Assembly (NCBI GenBank): GCA_002412595.1
Contig: DHVJ01000060.1
Coordinates: forward strand, 19,969 to 42,415
DNA length: 22,447 bases
Direction of reading: 5' to 3'
DNA from: Anaerolineaceae bacterium UBA5211
Lineage (GTDB): Bacteria; Chloroflexota; Anaerolineae; Anaerolineales; Anaerolineaceae
Part shown: in pieces, positions 1-8,228 of the stretch
How positions within the stretch are numbered: the first letter of the stretch is position 1
Layout of the letters: the number at the start of each line of letters is the position of its first letter
Notes under the pieces: generated by a model
Database searches by the model: none
What the model was told of the DNA's origin: nothing
What the model saw: the letters and a program-made list of their open reading frames with translations, nothing else
Translations under genes and position numbers: made by a program

Positions 1-728
1 GATAAAAACCCGGTGCTGACACGCTGCATGCATTCATTGCGCGCGGCGTATTTCACCAGGGTGGGCACGTTATCCTGGGCTACCCGCTTAATATCCGCTC
101 CGATGCGTTGGACTTCTTCCAATGGGTGCGAGAGCATTTTGCACAAGGCGTGTTCCAGCGCGCGCGCGTTGATGGTCATACCCAGGTTGGCCAACGAACA
201 AGCCGGCAGGTAATACCGGCAGACGTCCGCGCAACGGGTGCGGATGCGCATTTTGAATGCCCCTGCGGATTCATTTTCTTTCTGGGGGTCAATCTTTTCC
301 AGATGCGCTTGAACGGCCGTGACCGCTTTTTCATAGCTGGAGAAGAGGCGCTGACAAGTTTGTCTGAAGCGGGTTTCAACCGGTGTGCCCACAAATTCAC
401 TGGGAGTATGGAAAGATTCCATTCCCCAAATTTGATAGCGCGAAGATTTTTCCGTGTAAGATGCCAGCCGGTTGGATTCCAGACATTCGATGGCTAATCT
501 GGAAACATTTTCAACGGCAATATGCAGCACGGCGTGCTCGGCTACGGAAGAATGGCCGTATCCAACCACCCATTTTTCATTGAAATCAGCTGACTTCTCA
601 TCTGAGAGTTCGGCAGCAATTTCGCTGAAAGACTGCGCTGAACGGGAGGTCTTAGCAAAAGTTACGGCAATGGTTTCGGGGCTTAGTTTTTTGGGGTCAA
701 GCAGGTAGATCTGTCGATTTGGGCTCAT
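1..728 (-). CDS. ThyX-like (FAD-dependent thymidylate synthase family) protein, C-terminus outside window
   Basis: An open frame of 242 codons runs off the left edge. ATG at 728-726 is preceded by GAGGTG eight bases upstream, so this start is favoured; it overlaps the ribF end by 32 bp. The protein resembles the ThyX fold: GHSSVAEHAVLH (residues 58-69), VSRLAIECLESNR (75-87), SYTEKSSRY (90-98) and CRYYLPACSLANLGMTINAR (170-189) line up with the ThyX helix and dUMP/FAD-binding motifs. Known ThyX enzymes methylate dUMP using FAD and methylene-tetrahydrofolate and carry RHR-x7-S. Here the first two residues are replaced (S85-N86-R87) while S95, R97, Y98 and the NAR arginine remain. A normal ThyX is about 220-250 residues, yet this one is still open after a complete-looking domain, so a second domain is likely. 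Family assignment is fairly sure; active thymidylate synthase is doubtful. Confidence 0.8.
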   Translation of the reverse strand, partial: MSPNRQIYLLDPKKLSPETIAVTFAKTSRSAQSFSEIAAELSDEKSADFNEKWVVGYGHSSVAEHAVLHIAVENVSRLAIECLESNRLASYTEKSSRYQIWGMESFHTPSEFVGTPVETRFRQTCQRLFSSYEKAVTAVQAHLEKIDPQKENESAGAFKMRIRTRCADVCRYYLPACSLANLGMTINARALEHALCKMLSHPLEEVQRIGADIKRVAQDNVPTLVKYAARNECMQRVSTGFL

Positions 729-1650
729 CGGTCAACACCTCGCGCGTGAATTGAATATCTTGCTTAATTTGTACCATCAATTCCTCGGCTCCGGAGAATT
801 TCTTTTCCGGACGAATACGCTGGATGAATTTGAGCTGCATTTGTTGGTCGTAAATATCCTGATTAAAATCGAGCAGATGGGCTTCGACGGTTTGCAGCGT
901 AGGTTTTTCATAGAAAGTTGGGCGGGAACCGATATTTACGACTGTCTGAAAGCGCTGATTGCCCAATTCGGCGAAAGCCGCGTACACCCCCGGGCAGGGC
1001 AGCAATTTCTCAGGCCAGATTTCCAGGTTGGCGGTTCGCATATTAAATTGTCTGCCGCGGGCATCGCCATGGATGATGCGCCCCCTGGCTGAATATGGAC
1101 GGCCGAGTAGATCGTTGGCGCTGCGAATTTCACCGGCCTGGATCAATTCGCGAATTCGTGAAGAGGAAACAGGTTGGGCAGTTTTAGAAAATGGCTCAAT
1201 TGCCCTAACACAGTAGCCCAGCTCTTTTCCTAAAGCACTCAGGATATGGATATCGCCTTCGCGATTGGCGCCAAAACGGAAATCATAGCCGATCAATAAA
1301 CAAGAAAAATGGATTTGGTTGTATAGGATGCGGATGAAAGAATCAGCGCTTTGGTTTGCGAGGCTGTGGGTGAAATGAAGCGTTAGGATGGTATCCACAC
1401 CCAGTGATTTTATAATTTGATTCTTTTCTTCAGGGGTAGTCAGGTAATAAGGACCCTTTGTATCCCGCAATACTTTAACGGGATGAGGGAAAAATGTGAC
1501 CACTGTAGAGGATTTTCCGGCCTGGCGGCTTTCCTTAACCAATGTTTGAATAAGGGTTTGATGTCCAAGATGGACTCCATCGAATGCTCCAATGGTTGCC
1601 CAGGTTCCGGCAGTGTTGTTTGGGTGGTCATTTTTCTGGTCAGGTGTCAT
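697..1650 (-). CDS. ribF: Bifunctional riboflavin kinase / FAD synthetase
   Basis: 317 residues, the usual length. It makes FMN from riboflavin and ATP, then FAD from FMN and ATP, in the cytoplasm. The N-terminal adenylyltransferase domain shows GAFDGVHLGH (21-30), FFPHP (53-57) and SSSRIR (162-167). The C-terminal kinase domain starts near residue 183, with GRPTF-like GSRPTF (241-246) and VEAHLLDF (255-262), which holds the likely catalytic Glu256. The usual FPTAN ATP/Mg loop reads NMRTAN (203-208): the proline is an arginine, but Thr and Asn are kept. The ATG directly follows the truB TAA with no gap and has no clear Shine-Dalgarno sequence, so translation is probably coupled to truB. Confidence 0.96.
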   Translation of the reverse strand: MTPDQKNDHPNNTAGTWATIGAFDGVHLGHQTLIQTLVKESRQAGKSSTVVTFFPHPVKVLRDTKGPYYLTTPEEKNQIIKSLGVDTILTLHFTHSLANQSADSFIRILYNQIHFSCLLIGYDFRFGANREGDIHILSALGKELGYCVRAIEPFSKTAQPVSSSRIRELIQAGEIRSANDLLGRPYSARGRIIHGDARGRQFNMRTANLEIWPEKLLPCPGVYAAFAELGNQRFQTVVNIGSRPTFYEKPTLQTVEAHLLDFNQDIYDQQMQLKFIQRIRPEKKFSGAEELMVQIKQDIQFTREVLTDEPKSTDLPA

Positions 1651-2559
1651 TTACGCAAAAAATACTTTTCGAGGTTGATATTCGCTGGATTCAGCATCGA
1701 ATTCCATCAATGCGACCAGTTCACCTTGTTCTGTGATTGCACGTACCAATTTATCAGCGCCGCTTTCTCTGGCTACCCGATGTCCATGCTGTACAGCATC
1801 GACTTCTTCGTTATTAAGCGTGATTGATGGCCAATCAGCCAAAGCTTCAGCGGCTGGGATTAAATATTGATACCAACTGTTGGTTTCGAAAGCTTCCACC
1901 AACTTGCGCAGTGATATGGCGTCTTTCAAAGTAAACCGGCCGCTCTTAGTGCGCCGCAAACCGGTCAGGTTGGCGCCGCAGCCCAACACCTCACCCAGAT
2001 CGTTGGCTAATGAACGTACATAAGTACCTGATGAACAATGCACATCTACCACGGCTTCCGGTGTATTCCATTCAATCAATTCCAGGCTGTGGACAGTGAT
2101 GATGCGCGGTTCTAATTCCACCTCTTCACCTTTGCGGGCCATCTCGTAGGCCCGTTGCCCCTGGACTTTGATAGCAGAGTAGGGTGGGGGAACCTGTTCA
2201 ATTTCTCCCACAAATTGCTGCAGGGCTTCTTCAAATTGTTCTGAAGTGACGTCAACATTGGACGTTCCCATAACGGTACCATCTCCGTCGTATGTGTCTG
2301 TTTTTTCACCCAACTTGATGGTGGCCTGGTAACGTTTATCTTCTGCGGATACGTATTCGCTTAATCGAACGGCTGGACCGATAAGAACCACTAGAACACC
2401 GGATGCACGGGGATCCAACGTACCAGTGTGTCCGGCTCTTTTAATATGCGTGCCATTGCGGATAACCTGCACGACCTGGTGAGAGGTCATGCCGATAGGT
2501 TTATCCACAACCAACACACCCGAAGCTGAGTTTCGGGCAGGATTATGCCTATTTTCCAT
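1651..2559 (-). CDS. truB: tRNA pseudouridine(55) synthase
   Basis: Converts U55 of the tRNA T-loop to pseudouridine. The N-terminal part has VLVVDKPIGMTSH and the catalytic motif GHTGTLDP with its aspartate; further on come KRYQATIKLG, DTYDGDGTV and CSSGTYVRSLANDLG, all typical of TruB. The C-terminus carries a short domain as in longer TruB forms. Two ATGs lie at 2565 and 2559. The AAAGGGAG ribosome site is 3 bases before the first and 9 before the second, so the second (MENRHN) is chosen, giving 302 residues; the longer form adds MI. The start overlaps the nrnA end by 11 bp and the stop abuts ribF, so the three are translated as a coupled block. Confidence 0.96.
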   Translation of the reverse strand: MENRHNPARNSASGVLVVDKPIGMTSHQVVQVIRNGTHIKRAGHTGTLDPRASGVLVVLIGPAVRLSEYVSAEDKRYQATIKLGEKTDTYDGDGTVMGTSNVDVTSEQFEEALQQFVGEIEQVPPPYSAIKVQGQRAYEMARKGEEVELEPRIITVHSLELIEWNTPEAVVDVHCSSGTYVRSLANDLGEVLGCGANLTGLRRTKSGRFTLKDAISLRKLVEAFETNSWYQYLIPAAEALADWPSITLNNEEVDAVQHGHRVARESGADKLVRAITEQGELVALMEFDAESSEYQPRKVFFA

Positions 2560-3541
2560 AATCATTTTCTCCCTTTGATTTGTTTTGCTTTAAATAACTA
2601 TCAGTAATTTCTAAAACCATATTTTGCACCTCTTGAAGACTACCGGTAATTTCCGCCCCTGCCGCTGGTGGATGCCCGCCGCCTCCGAAACATTGGGCAA
2701 TCACAGAAACATTAACAGTCGCGTTGGAGCGCCAGCTTACTTTAATAATACTATTGTCTTTTTCGTTAAATAATACACTGACATCAATGTTTTCAATAGC
2801 GGATAAGATGTTGGTCAGGTCAGCATCGTCGCGTCCGGCATAACCGGCTTTTTTACGATCCTCTAAAGTGATTGAAGTCCAGGCAAGCCGTCCTTTCTTT
2901 TCCAGCCGACTTAACGCAAAGCCCCATAATTGACTGGCTGAGTAGGTTTGGCTGACCAGGGATTTCTCGTATAAATCTGTCAGGTTGGCCCCATTTTCTA
3001 TGAGATTAGCGGCAAGTCGCAGGGAATTTGCTGACACATTAGAGGTGCGAAAACCAATAGTGTCAGTCAATATACCGGTTAACAATGCATCTGCTATGTT
3101 TGGGGTAATGGGAAAACCCCATTGGGGTAAAAACTGCGCCAAAATTGCAGCTGTGGCCGGTTCCTCCGGCAAAACCATGTTTTGGCGCGCGAAATTATCG
3201 TTTGTGATGTGATGGTCGATATTGATATCAACGTTGAAATCGGCAAAATCAGCCCCCATCCTATTTTTGTCGGCACAATCCAGGGCGATGACCAGATCGT
3301 ACCCGGGTTCAGCTTGTGCGCGGATCTGATCACTGCCTGTGAGAAATTTGAACTTCGCGGAAATTCCTTCCGGAAAAACCATCTGGACTTTTTTACCGTC
3401 CGCTTGCAATGCCAGCCCCATAGCTAACACAGAAGCAACTGCGTCACCATCTGGACGAATATGCGAAAGAATTAAAGGCTGGTTTGCGCTATGCAGCAAG
3501 GAACGGATTTCCTGACTGCAGGTCTGATTATCCCTGCTCAT
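2549..3541 (-). CDS. nrnA: DHH/DHHA1 phosphoesterase, NrnA-like nanoRNase/pAp phosphatase
   Basis: 330 residues, normal for NrnA. Such enzymes degrade 2-5 nt RNAs and dephosphorylate 3'-phosphoadenosine 5'-phosphate using Mn ions; some homologues act on cyclic dinucleotides. Visible motifs: HIRPDGDAVAS (27-37), ALDCAD (86-91), the DHH signature in NIDHHITN (107-114), a linker, and the DHHA1 motif FGGGGHPPAAG (285-295). Its place between rbfA and truB is common in Gram-positive and Chloroflexota genomes. The gap to rbfA is 9 bp; only a distant AAAGGACGG, inside the rbfA end, could serve as ribosome site. Which small nucleotide is the main substrate cannot be told from sequence. pAp arises from sulfate assimilation, which would fit the possible sulfur theme further right. 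Confidence 0.93.
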   Translation of the reverse strand: MSRDNQTCSQEIRSLLHSANQPLILSHIRPDGDAVASVLAMGLALQADGKKVQMVFPEGISAKFKFLTGSDQIRAQAEPGYDLVIALDCADKNRMGADFADFNVDINIDHHITNDNFARQNMVLPEEPATAAILAQFLPQWGFPITPNIADALLTGILTDTIGFRTSNVSANSLRLAANLIENGANLTDLYEKSLVSQTYSASQLWGFALSRLEKKGRLAWTSITLEDRKKAGYAGRDDADLTNILSAIENIDVSVLFNEKDNSIIKVSWRSNATVNVSVIAQCFGGGGHPPAAGAEITGSLQEVQNMVLEITDSYLKQNKSKGENDYGK

Positions 3542-3550
3542 TCTTAAGTC

Positions 3551-3916
3551 TTAACCGTCCTTTGAAGAATCTTCCTTCAAATTATCCAGCATGCGTTCGA
3601 TTTTATCTGCGCGTTCTGGTGTTTCATCCCAAAAGAAACGCAATTTGGGAAATGAGCGCAATTCGATTTTGTCTGCCAAGTTGCTGCGCAAAAAACCGCT
3701 GGCGTGCTCAAGACCCTGAATTATGTTTGCTGATTGGTCCTGACCATCCAGTGAAGAAACGTAAATATTGGCAAAATAGAGTTCGCGATCCACGATGACG
3801 TCGGTGACAAAAACAGAACTCAATCGTGGATCGTTGACTCTGCCGGTTACAAGCATTTCAGAAATTTCCTGCTTGATCCGGTCAGATATTCTTTTTAATC
3901 GTAATTTTGATGGCAT
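3551..3916 (-). CDS. rbfA: 30S ribosome-binding factor RbfA
   Basis: 121 residues, single KH-like domain. RbfA binds the 30S subunit near helix 1 of 16S rRNA during late maturation and in cold adaptation. Visible family features: an N-terminal basic helix (LRLKRISDRIKQEISEML), DPRL (29-32), FVTDVIVDRELYFANIYVS, and the C-terminal PKLRFFWDET segment before a helix that ends RADKIERMLDNL. GGAGG sits 7 bases before the ATG. It lies 29 bp after infB, the usual partner order, since both act on the small subunit. Confidence 0.95.
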   Translation of the reverse strand: MPSKLRLKRISDRIKQEISEMLVTGRVNDPRLSSVFVTDVIVDRELYFANIYVSSLDGQDQSANIIQGLEHASGFLRSNLADKIELRSFPKLRFFWDETPERADKIERMLDNLKEDSSKDG

Positions 3917-3945
3917 TTAATCGCCTCCAATTCCAATAGGTAAAC

Positions 3946-5727
3946 CTATCGCTGAACTTCCTCAACGGTAAAGGAGATAACAGTATCGCCGACTTCAAAA
4001 TCATTAAACCCGCGTATTCGCAGCCCGCATTCGAAACCTTCGCGGACTTCCTTCTCGTTATCCTTTTCGTGTTTTAATGACGCAAGTTCGCCTTCAGCAA
4101 CCTTCTCGTTGTTGCGCATCACCCGCACCATTGCGTTCCGGCGGATTTCTCCGGAAGTGACGCGGCATCCGGCAATTGTACCGACCTTGGAAATTTTAAA
4201 CGTTTGCAAAACTTCTGCTTTCCCAATGACGGTTTCTTTCTTTTCGGGTGCCAGCATACCTTTGAGGGCTTTCTCTACATCCTCAACCAAACGGTAAATA
4301 ATATCATAAGTTCGGATGGAAACGCCCTCATTTTCCGCCAAACTCTTTGAAGATGCGTCCGCATGAACATTAAAACCCAGGATGATCGCGTTTGACGCGG
4401 TGGCTAGCAGAACATCGTTTTCGGTAACATTTCCAGCTTCAGTATAGAGCACATTGATTTTAATCTCACTCTGATCAATTTCTTTTAGCGCATCGATGAT
4501 GGGTTCCAATGAACCCTGAACATCCGTTTTAAGGATCAGGCGCAGTTCGCCCATTTCACCGGCTTGCACCTTGGCGAATAAATCCTCCAATGTAGTCATT
4601 GAGCGGGTGGATTTTGCTTCTTCGGCTTTCATCTTACGTTTATTAACAATGGCGCGTGCTTCACGTTCGGAAGCGCAAACCTGGAAAATATCTCCAGCTT
4701 TGGGGACATCGTTCAAACCCAGAATTTGCACCGGTGTGGAAGGTTCAGCTGATTCAATCGGGTTCCCTTTGAAGTCAAACATGGCCCGGATATTTCCGCA
4801 AGTCATGCCGACTGCGATAGCGTCGGCAGCTTTCAAAGTCCCATTTTGCACAAGCAAGGTGGCGGTGACGCCGCGGCTTTTATCCACAGCAGCTTCAATT
4901 ACAGTGCCGATCACGGTTCCCTGGGGGTTGGCCATGATCTTGGAGTTGTCGGCTACCAGTACGATACCTTCCAACAGATCCTCAATACCCAAATTCTTTT
5001 TTGCGGAAACAGGAATAATCATGGTATCGCCGTCCCACTCATCAGAGACCAGGCCGGCATCTGCCAACTGCTGTTTAACATAGTCGGGGTTGGCATCTGT
5101 TAAATCAATTTTATTGAGTGCCACCACGATCGGAACGCGGGCAGCTCTAGCGTGGGCGATGGCCTCGCGCGTCTGCGGCATTACGCCGTCGTTGGCGGCT
5201 ACTACCAGAACTACAATATCTGCACCCTGGGCACCTCGTGCGCGCATGGCGGTGAAAGCCGCATGCCCGGGAGTGTCCAAAAAAGTGATTTTTTTATTTT
5301 TGTGAATGACTTGATAAGCACCGATGTGCTGGGTAATACCGCCAGATTCACCGCCGGCCACATTGGTATGGCGGATAGCGTCCAGCAGTGTCGTTTTACC
5401 GTGATCTACGTGTCCCAGGATGGTTATTACCGGTGGGCGATTGACTAGATTTTTAGGGTCTTCATCTTCGATTAAGCGCCGCCAAAGGGGCACTTCACCG
5501 ACCATTTCTTCTGTGATTTCGGGAACTTCCAGCGAGGCTTCAAAACCCATTTCCGCTGCTACCACAGCAGCTGTGTCAAAATCAATTTGTTGGTTGATAT
5601 TTGCCATGACCCCATTGGCCATTAAGACTTTAATGACCTGGATGGGACTGCTGTTAACTTTTTTTGCTAAATCGCGTACTGTTGTGACGTTGGGTAAATT
5701 AATTGTATTTGTGTTCTTGTCGCTCAT
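3946..5727 (-). CDS. infB: Translation initiation factor IF-2
   Basis: GTPase that places fMet-tRNA on the 30S subunit and helps join the 50S subunit. GGAGG stands 6 bases before the ATG at 5727 (MSDKNTN), whereas the ATG at 5739 lies upstream of and partly within that site, so 5727 is the start, giving 593 residues. Order: one IF2N domain (about 10-62), G1 GHVDHGKT (105-112), G2 region with GGITQHIGAY, G3 DTPGH (151-155), G4 NKID (205-208), G5 SAKK (241-244), then domains II, III and the C-terminal tRNA-binding domain ending in GDTVISF. The long charged N-terminal region of proteobacterial IF-2 is absent; the short form is normal in Chloroflexota and many thermophiles. Confidence 0.97.
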   Translation of the reverse strand: MSDKNTNTINLPNVTTVRDLAKKVNSSPIQVIKVLMANGVMANINQQIDFDTAAVVAAEMGFEASLEVPEITEEMVGEVPLWRRLIEDEDPKNLVNRPPVITILGHVDHGKTTLLDAIRHTNVAGGESGGITQHIGAYQVIHKNKKITFLDTPGHAAFTAMRARGAQGADIVVLVVAANDGVMPQTREAIAHARAARVPIVVALNKIDLTDANPDYVKQQLADAGLVSDEWDGDTMIIPVSAKKNLGIEDLLEGIVLVADNSKIMANPQGTVIGTVIEAAVDKSRGVTATLLVQNGTLKAADAIAVGMTCGNIRAMFDFKGNPIESAEPSTPVQILGLNDVPKAGDIFQVCASEREARAIVNKRKMKAEEAKSTRSMTTLEDLFAKVQAGEMGELRLILKTDVQGSLEPIIDALKEIDQSEIKINVLYTEAGNVTENDVLLATASNAIILGFNVHADASSKSLAENEGVSIRTYDIIYRLVEDVEKALKGMLAPEKKETVIGKAEVLQTFKISKVGTIAGCRVTSGEIRRNAMVRVMRNNEKVAEGELASLKHEKDNEKEVREGFECGLRIRGFNDFEVGDTVISFTVEEVQR

Positions 5728-5739
5728 AGATGCCTCCAT

Positions 5740-5856
5740 TTAGATTGCCCCTGCGGTGAATACTTCTTTGAAACCATTGTCTCTTTCCTGGTAGCTCGGC
5801 GAGCGATACGAACGCTTGTTGTTTACATTGAATTTGCCTTTGTCATCATGAAGTGG
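5740..5856 (-). other. Open stretch of 38 codons without ATG between ylxR and infB (possible tiny ORF)
   Basis: On the minus strand, in the same frame as infB, codons run from just after an in-frame TGA (5859-5857) to TAA at 5742-5740. The conceptual peptide begins PLHDDKGKF, continues NVNNKRSYRSPSYQERD and ends FTAGAI. It is hydrophilic and coding-like, but has no ATG, GTG or TTG start in this frame. The TAA abuts the upstream infB ATG. It could be a leader peptide with a rare start, a remnant of an older infB N-terminal extension, or chance. Confidence 0.2.
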
Positions 5857-5866
5857 TCAGTGGTTC

Positions 5867-6154
5867 TCACTCGTCGTCCTTTAACTCTGAAATGATTTGA
5901 GCGATGTATTCCCTGTCCGCTTGTGTTAATTCTGTTTTCAATGCGTGTGCCAAACTACCTCTAAGTGCCCGCTGCCAGCATGATTTTTTATCATGCAGAT
6001 ATGCTCCCCTGCCTTCCGCTTTGCCGGTCGCATCGTAACGTACGCCATCCGGAGTACATACAATGCGCATTAGCCCTCTTTTGGAGAGCGTTTCCCGGCA
6101 GCCAACACATGTTCGCTGCGGAATGTGCTTTACGCGAGACTTTTGTTTATTCAC
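5867..6154 (-). CDS. rnpM: YlxR family protein (RnpM, RNase P modulator)
   Basis: 95 residues, normal for YlxR. B. subtilis RnpM (YlxR) binds the RNase P RNA and inhibits its activity; other work links YlxR to gene regulation. The family motif RTCVGCR (14-20) is complete, followed by the RGLMRIV strand and GRGAYLHDKKSC (48-59). The start is GTG at 6154, with AAAGG just upstream; a 26-bp gap separates it from nusA. The gene normally lies between nusA and infB, as here. The L7Ae-like gene (ylxQ) often found next is absent. Confidence 0.93.
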   Translation of the reverse strand: MNKQKSRVKHIPQRTCVGCRETLSKRGLMRIVCTPDGVRYDATGKAEGRGAYLHDKKSCWQRALRGSLAHALKTELTQADREYIAQIISELKDDE

Positions 6155-6180
6155 CGCCTTTAAAATTTTCGTTTAATCGT

Positions 6181-8130
6181 TTATTCTTCCCATTCGTTCC
6201 AAGGGGTTCCATCACGTTTGTGCTTTTTCTTGGTAACCACCATATCCCGCTCAGGATCGTATTCCAATTCGCGGAATCTCTTTACTTTTCTCTTTTTCTT
6301 CTTTTTCCCGGTAGTGCTGTCAACTTCTTCAGTGCTGTCGTCATCATCTTCTTCTTCCCCTTCAACTTCTCCGTTCGCTTCCTCGGGTTCAAAAACCTCA
6401 GGTTTGATCACGAACATTTCATCAAAGGTAAGTTCTTCTTCGGATTCGTCTGACGACGGAACTTTCGCTTCGGCATCTGTAGTTTCTTCAATTTGAGCCT
6501 CAGGTGCAGCAGGTTCGCCGGCTTCAGGCTGGCTCTCTGCCTGTACTTCGGTTTGTGATTCAGCTTCCTGGTCAGGTTGTTCCTCAACCGGCTGCTCTTC
6601 AACAAGTTCCTCTTCCTCAACGGGTTCGGGAACCAACTCGGGCAGTACTTCGGCAAATTCAGCAACCCGTTCCAGGGCTTTAGGTCCAAAGCCGTTCACT
6701 TTCAGAAGGGCATCCGGGTTTATTTTGCTGGTCAACACCAATTTTCCGGCGTTATCATAACCAGCTTCTACCAAAGCTTCCAAAATATTGGCTTGCAATC
6801 CTGTCCCGGAAAGGTCCATTTCGAAGGCGGTTGGTGGAATGGTTTCCATGGCTTCATCACGCAGTTTTTGCTGTTTTTCAACTTCTGCCTGGTGTTTCCG
6901 GATTGCATAACTTTCCAACCGGTCATTGAATTTGGCCAGCAGGTCGTGTTCTTCTGGGTTGATCACGCGGCCGTCGGCTTTACGGGCCATAATATCTTCG
7001 GCCTGCGCAATGGCTGTTTTTTCTTCCTCAGCCATTTCTTTCAGGTTGGGGTTGTTTTGCAGTGCGAACAGCCAATCCGAAATTGATTCGGTCAGGCTCT
7101 TGATATCGATGCGCCAACCGGTCAGTTTGGCAGCCAAGCGGGCGTTCTGCCCGTCGCGGCCAATTGCCAGACTGAGTTGGTCTTCAGGTACCACAACCAG
7201 TGCGTTGCGGGAACCATCCGCACTTTCTCTCAGGTAAACGCCGTTGACACGTGCCGGGCTGATGGCCTTGGCAATAAAAGCAGTTGGGTCGGGGTTCCAT
7301 TCGATCACATCGATCTTCTCATCGTGCAGTTCGCGCACAATGGCTTGAATGCGAACACCACGCTGACCTACACAGGCACCCACGGGGTCAATGCCCTGTT
7401 GGGAAGTGGAGACAGCTACTTTGGCGCGGTGGCCGGGTTCGCGGGCGATGGAACGGATTTCCACCACACCGTGGAAAATTTCAGGAACCTCGTTTTCCAG
7501 CAAACGCCGCAGGAAATCGCGGTGGGTGCGGGAAAGAATGATCTGCGGTCCGCGGCCGGTCTCTTTGATCTCTGCGACCAAAGCGCGTACACGGTCGTGA
7601 ATGCGGAAGCGTTCAAAGGGGATCATCTCTTTACGCGGCATAGTGCCTTCGGCGTTTAATTCCAAGCCGATGGTCATTCCCTGAGAATTGGTAGCTTGTA
7701 CGATACCGCTGATAATCTCGCCCAGTTGTTTTTCGTAATATTCAATTTGAGCGGCATACTCGGCCTGGCGGATTTTCTCCTGAATAACCTGACGAGCATT
7801 TTGAGCCGCTACACGGCCAAAATCTTCCGGGGTGCTGTCCACCATGACCAGGTCGCCTAAATTGGCTTCCGGTTCATACTCTCTGGCAATCTCCAAAGTG
7901 ACCTCGGTCAATTCGTTTTGAACTTCCTCGACGACTTCTTTTTCTGCCAGGATGCCGAATTCACCTTTGTCTAAGTCGATTATGGCCTTGATTTCCTGCG
8001 CACTGGAAACGTTCATAGACTTCCGGTATGCAGAAACAAGCGCTTGCGCCAAAGCTTCCAGAATGGTCTCTTTGGGCAGCCCTTTTTCTTCTAAGACTTC
8101 GTTGAATGCCAGCACAAATTCATTTTTCAT
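6181..8130 (-). CDS. nusA: Transcription termination/antitermination factor NusA with long charged C-terminal extension
   Basis: NusA binds RNA polymerase and nascent RNA and alters pausing, termination and antitermination. Domains seen: N-terminal polymerase-binding domain (1-about 135), S1 (139-202), KH1 with GACVGQRGVRIQ (251-262), KH2 with AIGRDGQNARLAAKLTGWR (322-340), a charged helical linker (360-430), a helix-hairpin-helix-like unit (445-495, NGFGPKALERVAEF), then a Glu-rich tail (501-605) and a Lys-rich end with KKKKKRKVKRFR (609-620). At 649 residues it is much longer than the roughly 350-500 of most NusA. GGAG lies 10 bases before the ATG. The gene opens the operon; rimP, the common upstream partner, is missing. 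Confidence 0.96.
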   Translation of the reverse strand: MKNEFVLAFNEVLEEKGLPKETILEALAQALVSAYRKSMNVSSAQEIKAIIDLDKGEFGILAEKEVVEEVQNELTEVTLEIAREYEPEANLGDLVMVDSTPEDFGRVAAQNARQVIQEKIRQAEYAAQIEYYEKQLGEIISGIVQATNSQGMTIGLELNAEGTMPRKEMIPFERFRIHDRVRALVAEIKETGRGPQIILSRTHRDFLRRLLENEVPEIFHGVVEIRSIAREPGHRAKVAVSTSQQGIDPVGACVGQRGVRIQAIVRELHDEKIDVIEWNPDPTAFIAKAISPARVNGVYLRESADGSRNALVVVPEDQLSLAIGRDGQNARLAAKLTGWRIDIKSLTESISDWLFALQNNPNLKEMAEEEKTAIAQAEDIMARKADGRVINPEEHDLLAKFNDRLESYAIRKHQAEVEKQQKLRDEAMETIPPTAFEMDLSGTGLQANILEALVEAGYDNAGKLVLTSKINPDALLKVNGFGPKALERVAEFAEVLPELVPEPVEEEELVEEQPVEEQPDQEAESQTEVQAESQPEAGEPAAPEAQIEETTDAEAKVPSSDESEEELTFDEMFVIKPEVFEPEEANGEVEGEEEDDDDSTEEVDSTTGKKKKKRKVKRFRELEYDPERDMVVTKKKHKRDGTPWNEWEE

Positions 8131-8169
8131 GCCAGTGTTACTCCAAAATTTACTTTTCTATTATAAGCA

Positions 8170-8194
8170 GAAAAGTGGGGAAAACCCACTTTTC
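8170..8194 (-). promoter_or_regulatory. Perfect 10-bp hairpin in the nusA leader
   Basis: Positions 8170-8179 pair fully with 8185-8194 (GAAAAGTGGG / CCCACTTTTC) around a 5-base loop. It lies between the nusA promoter and the nusA start, so it should be in the 5' untranslated RNA. It is not followed by a clean U-run in the minus direction (TGCTTATAAT follows), so it is not a standard terminator, though its 3' arm is U-rich. It could act as an mRNA stabiliser or attenuator-like element. Confidence 0.55.
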
Positions 8195-8228
8195 GACGGA
8201 AACGATAAAGCTTATACTTACCTTTGAA

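Noticed and set aside
4571..5083. 170-codon plus-strand ORF antisense to infB
   Set aside because: Entirely inside the infB GTPase and domain II coding region; Ser/Ala-rich shadow peptide.
8160..8165. TATAAT just before nusA as its -10
   Set aside because: No acceptable -35 at 16-18 bases (TGGGTT lies inside the hairpin); the 8229-8257 promoter is far better.
8170..8194. Hairpin as a terminator of the orphan binding-protein gene
   Set aside because: It lies downstream of the nusA promoter in the same direction and lacks a clean U-run, so termination here would also block nusA.
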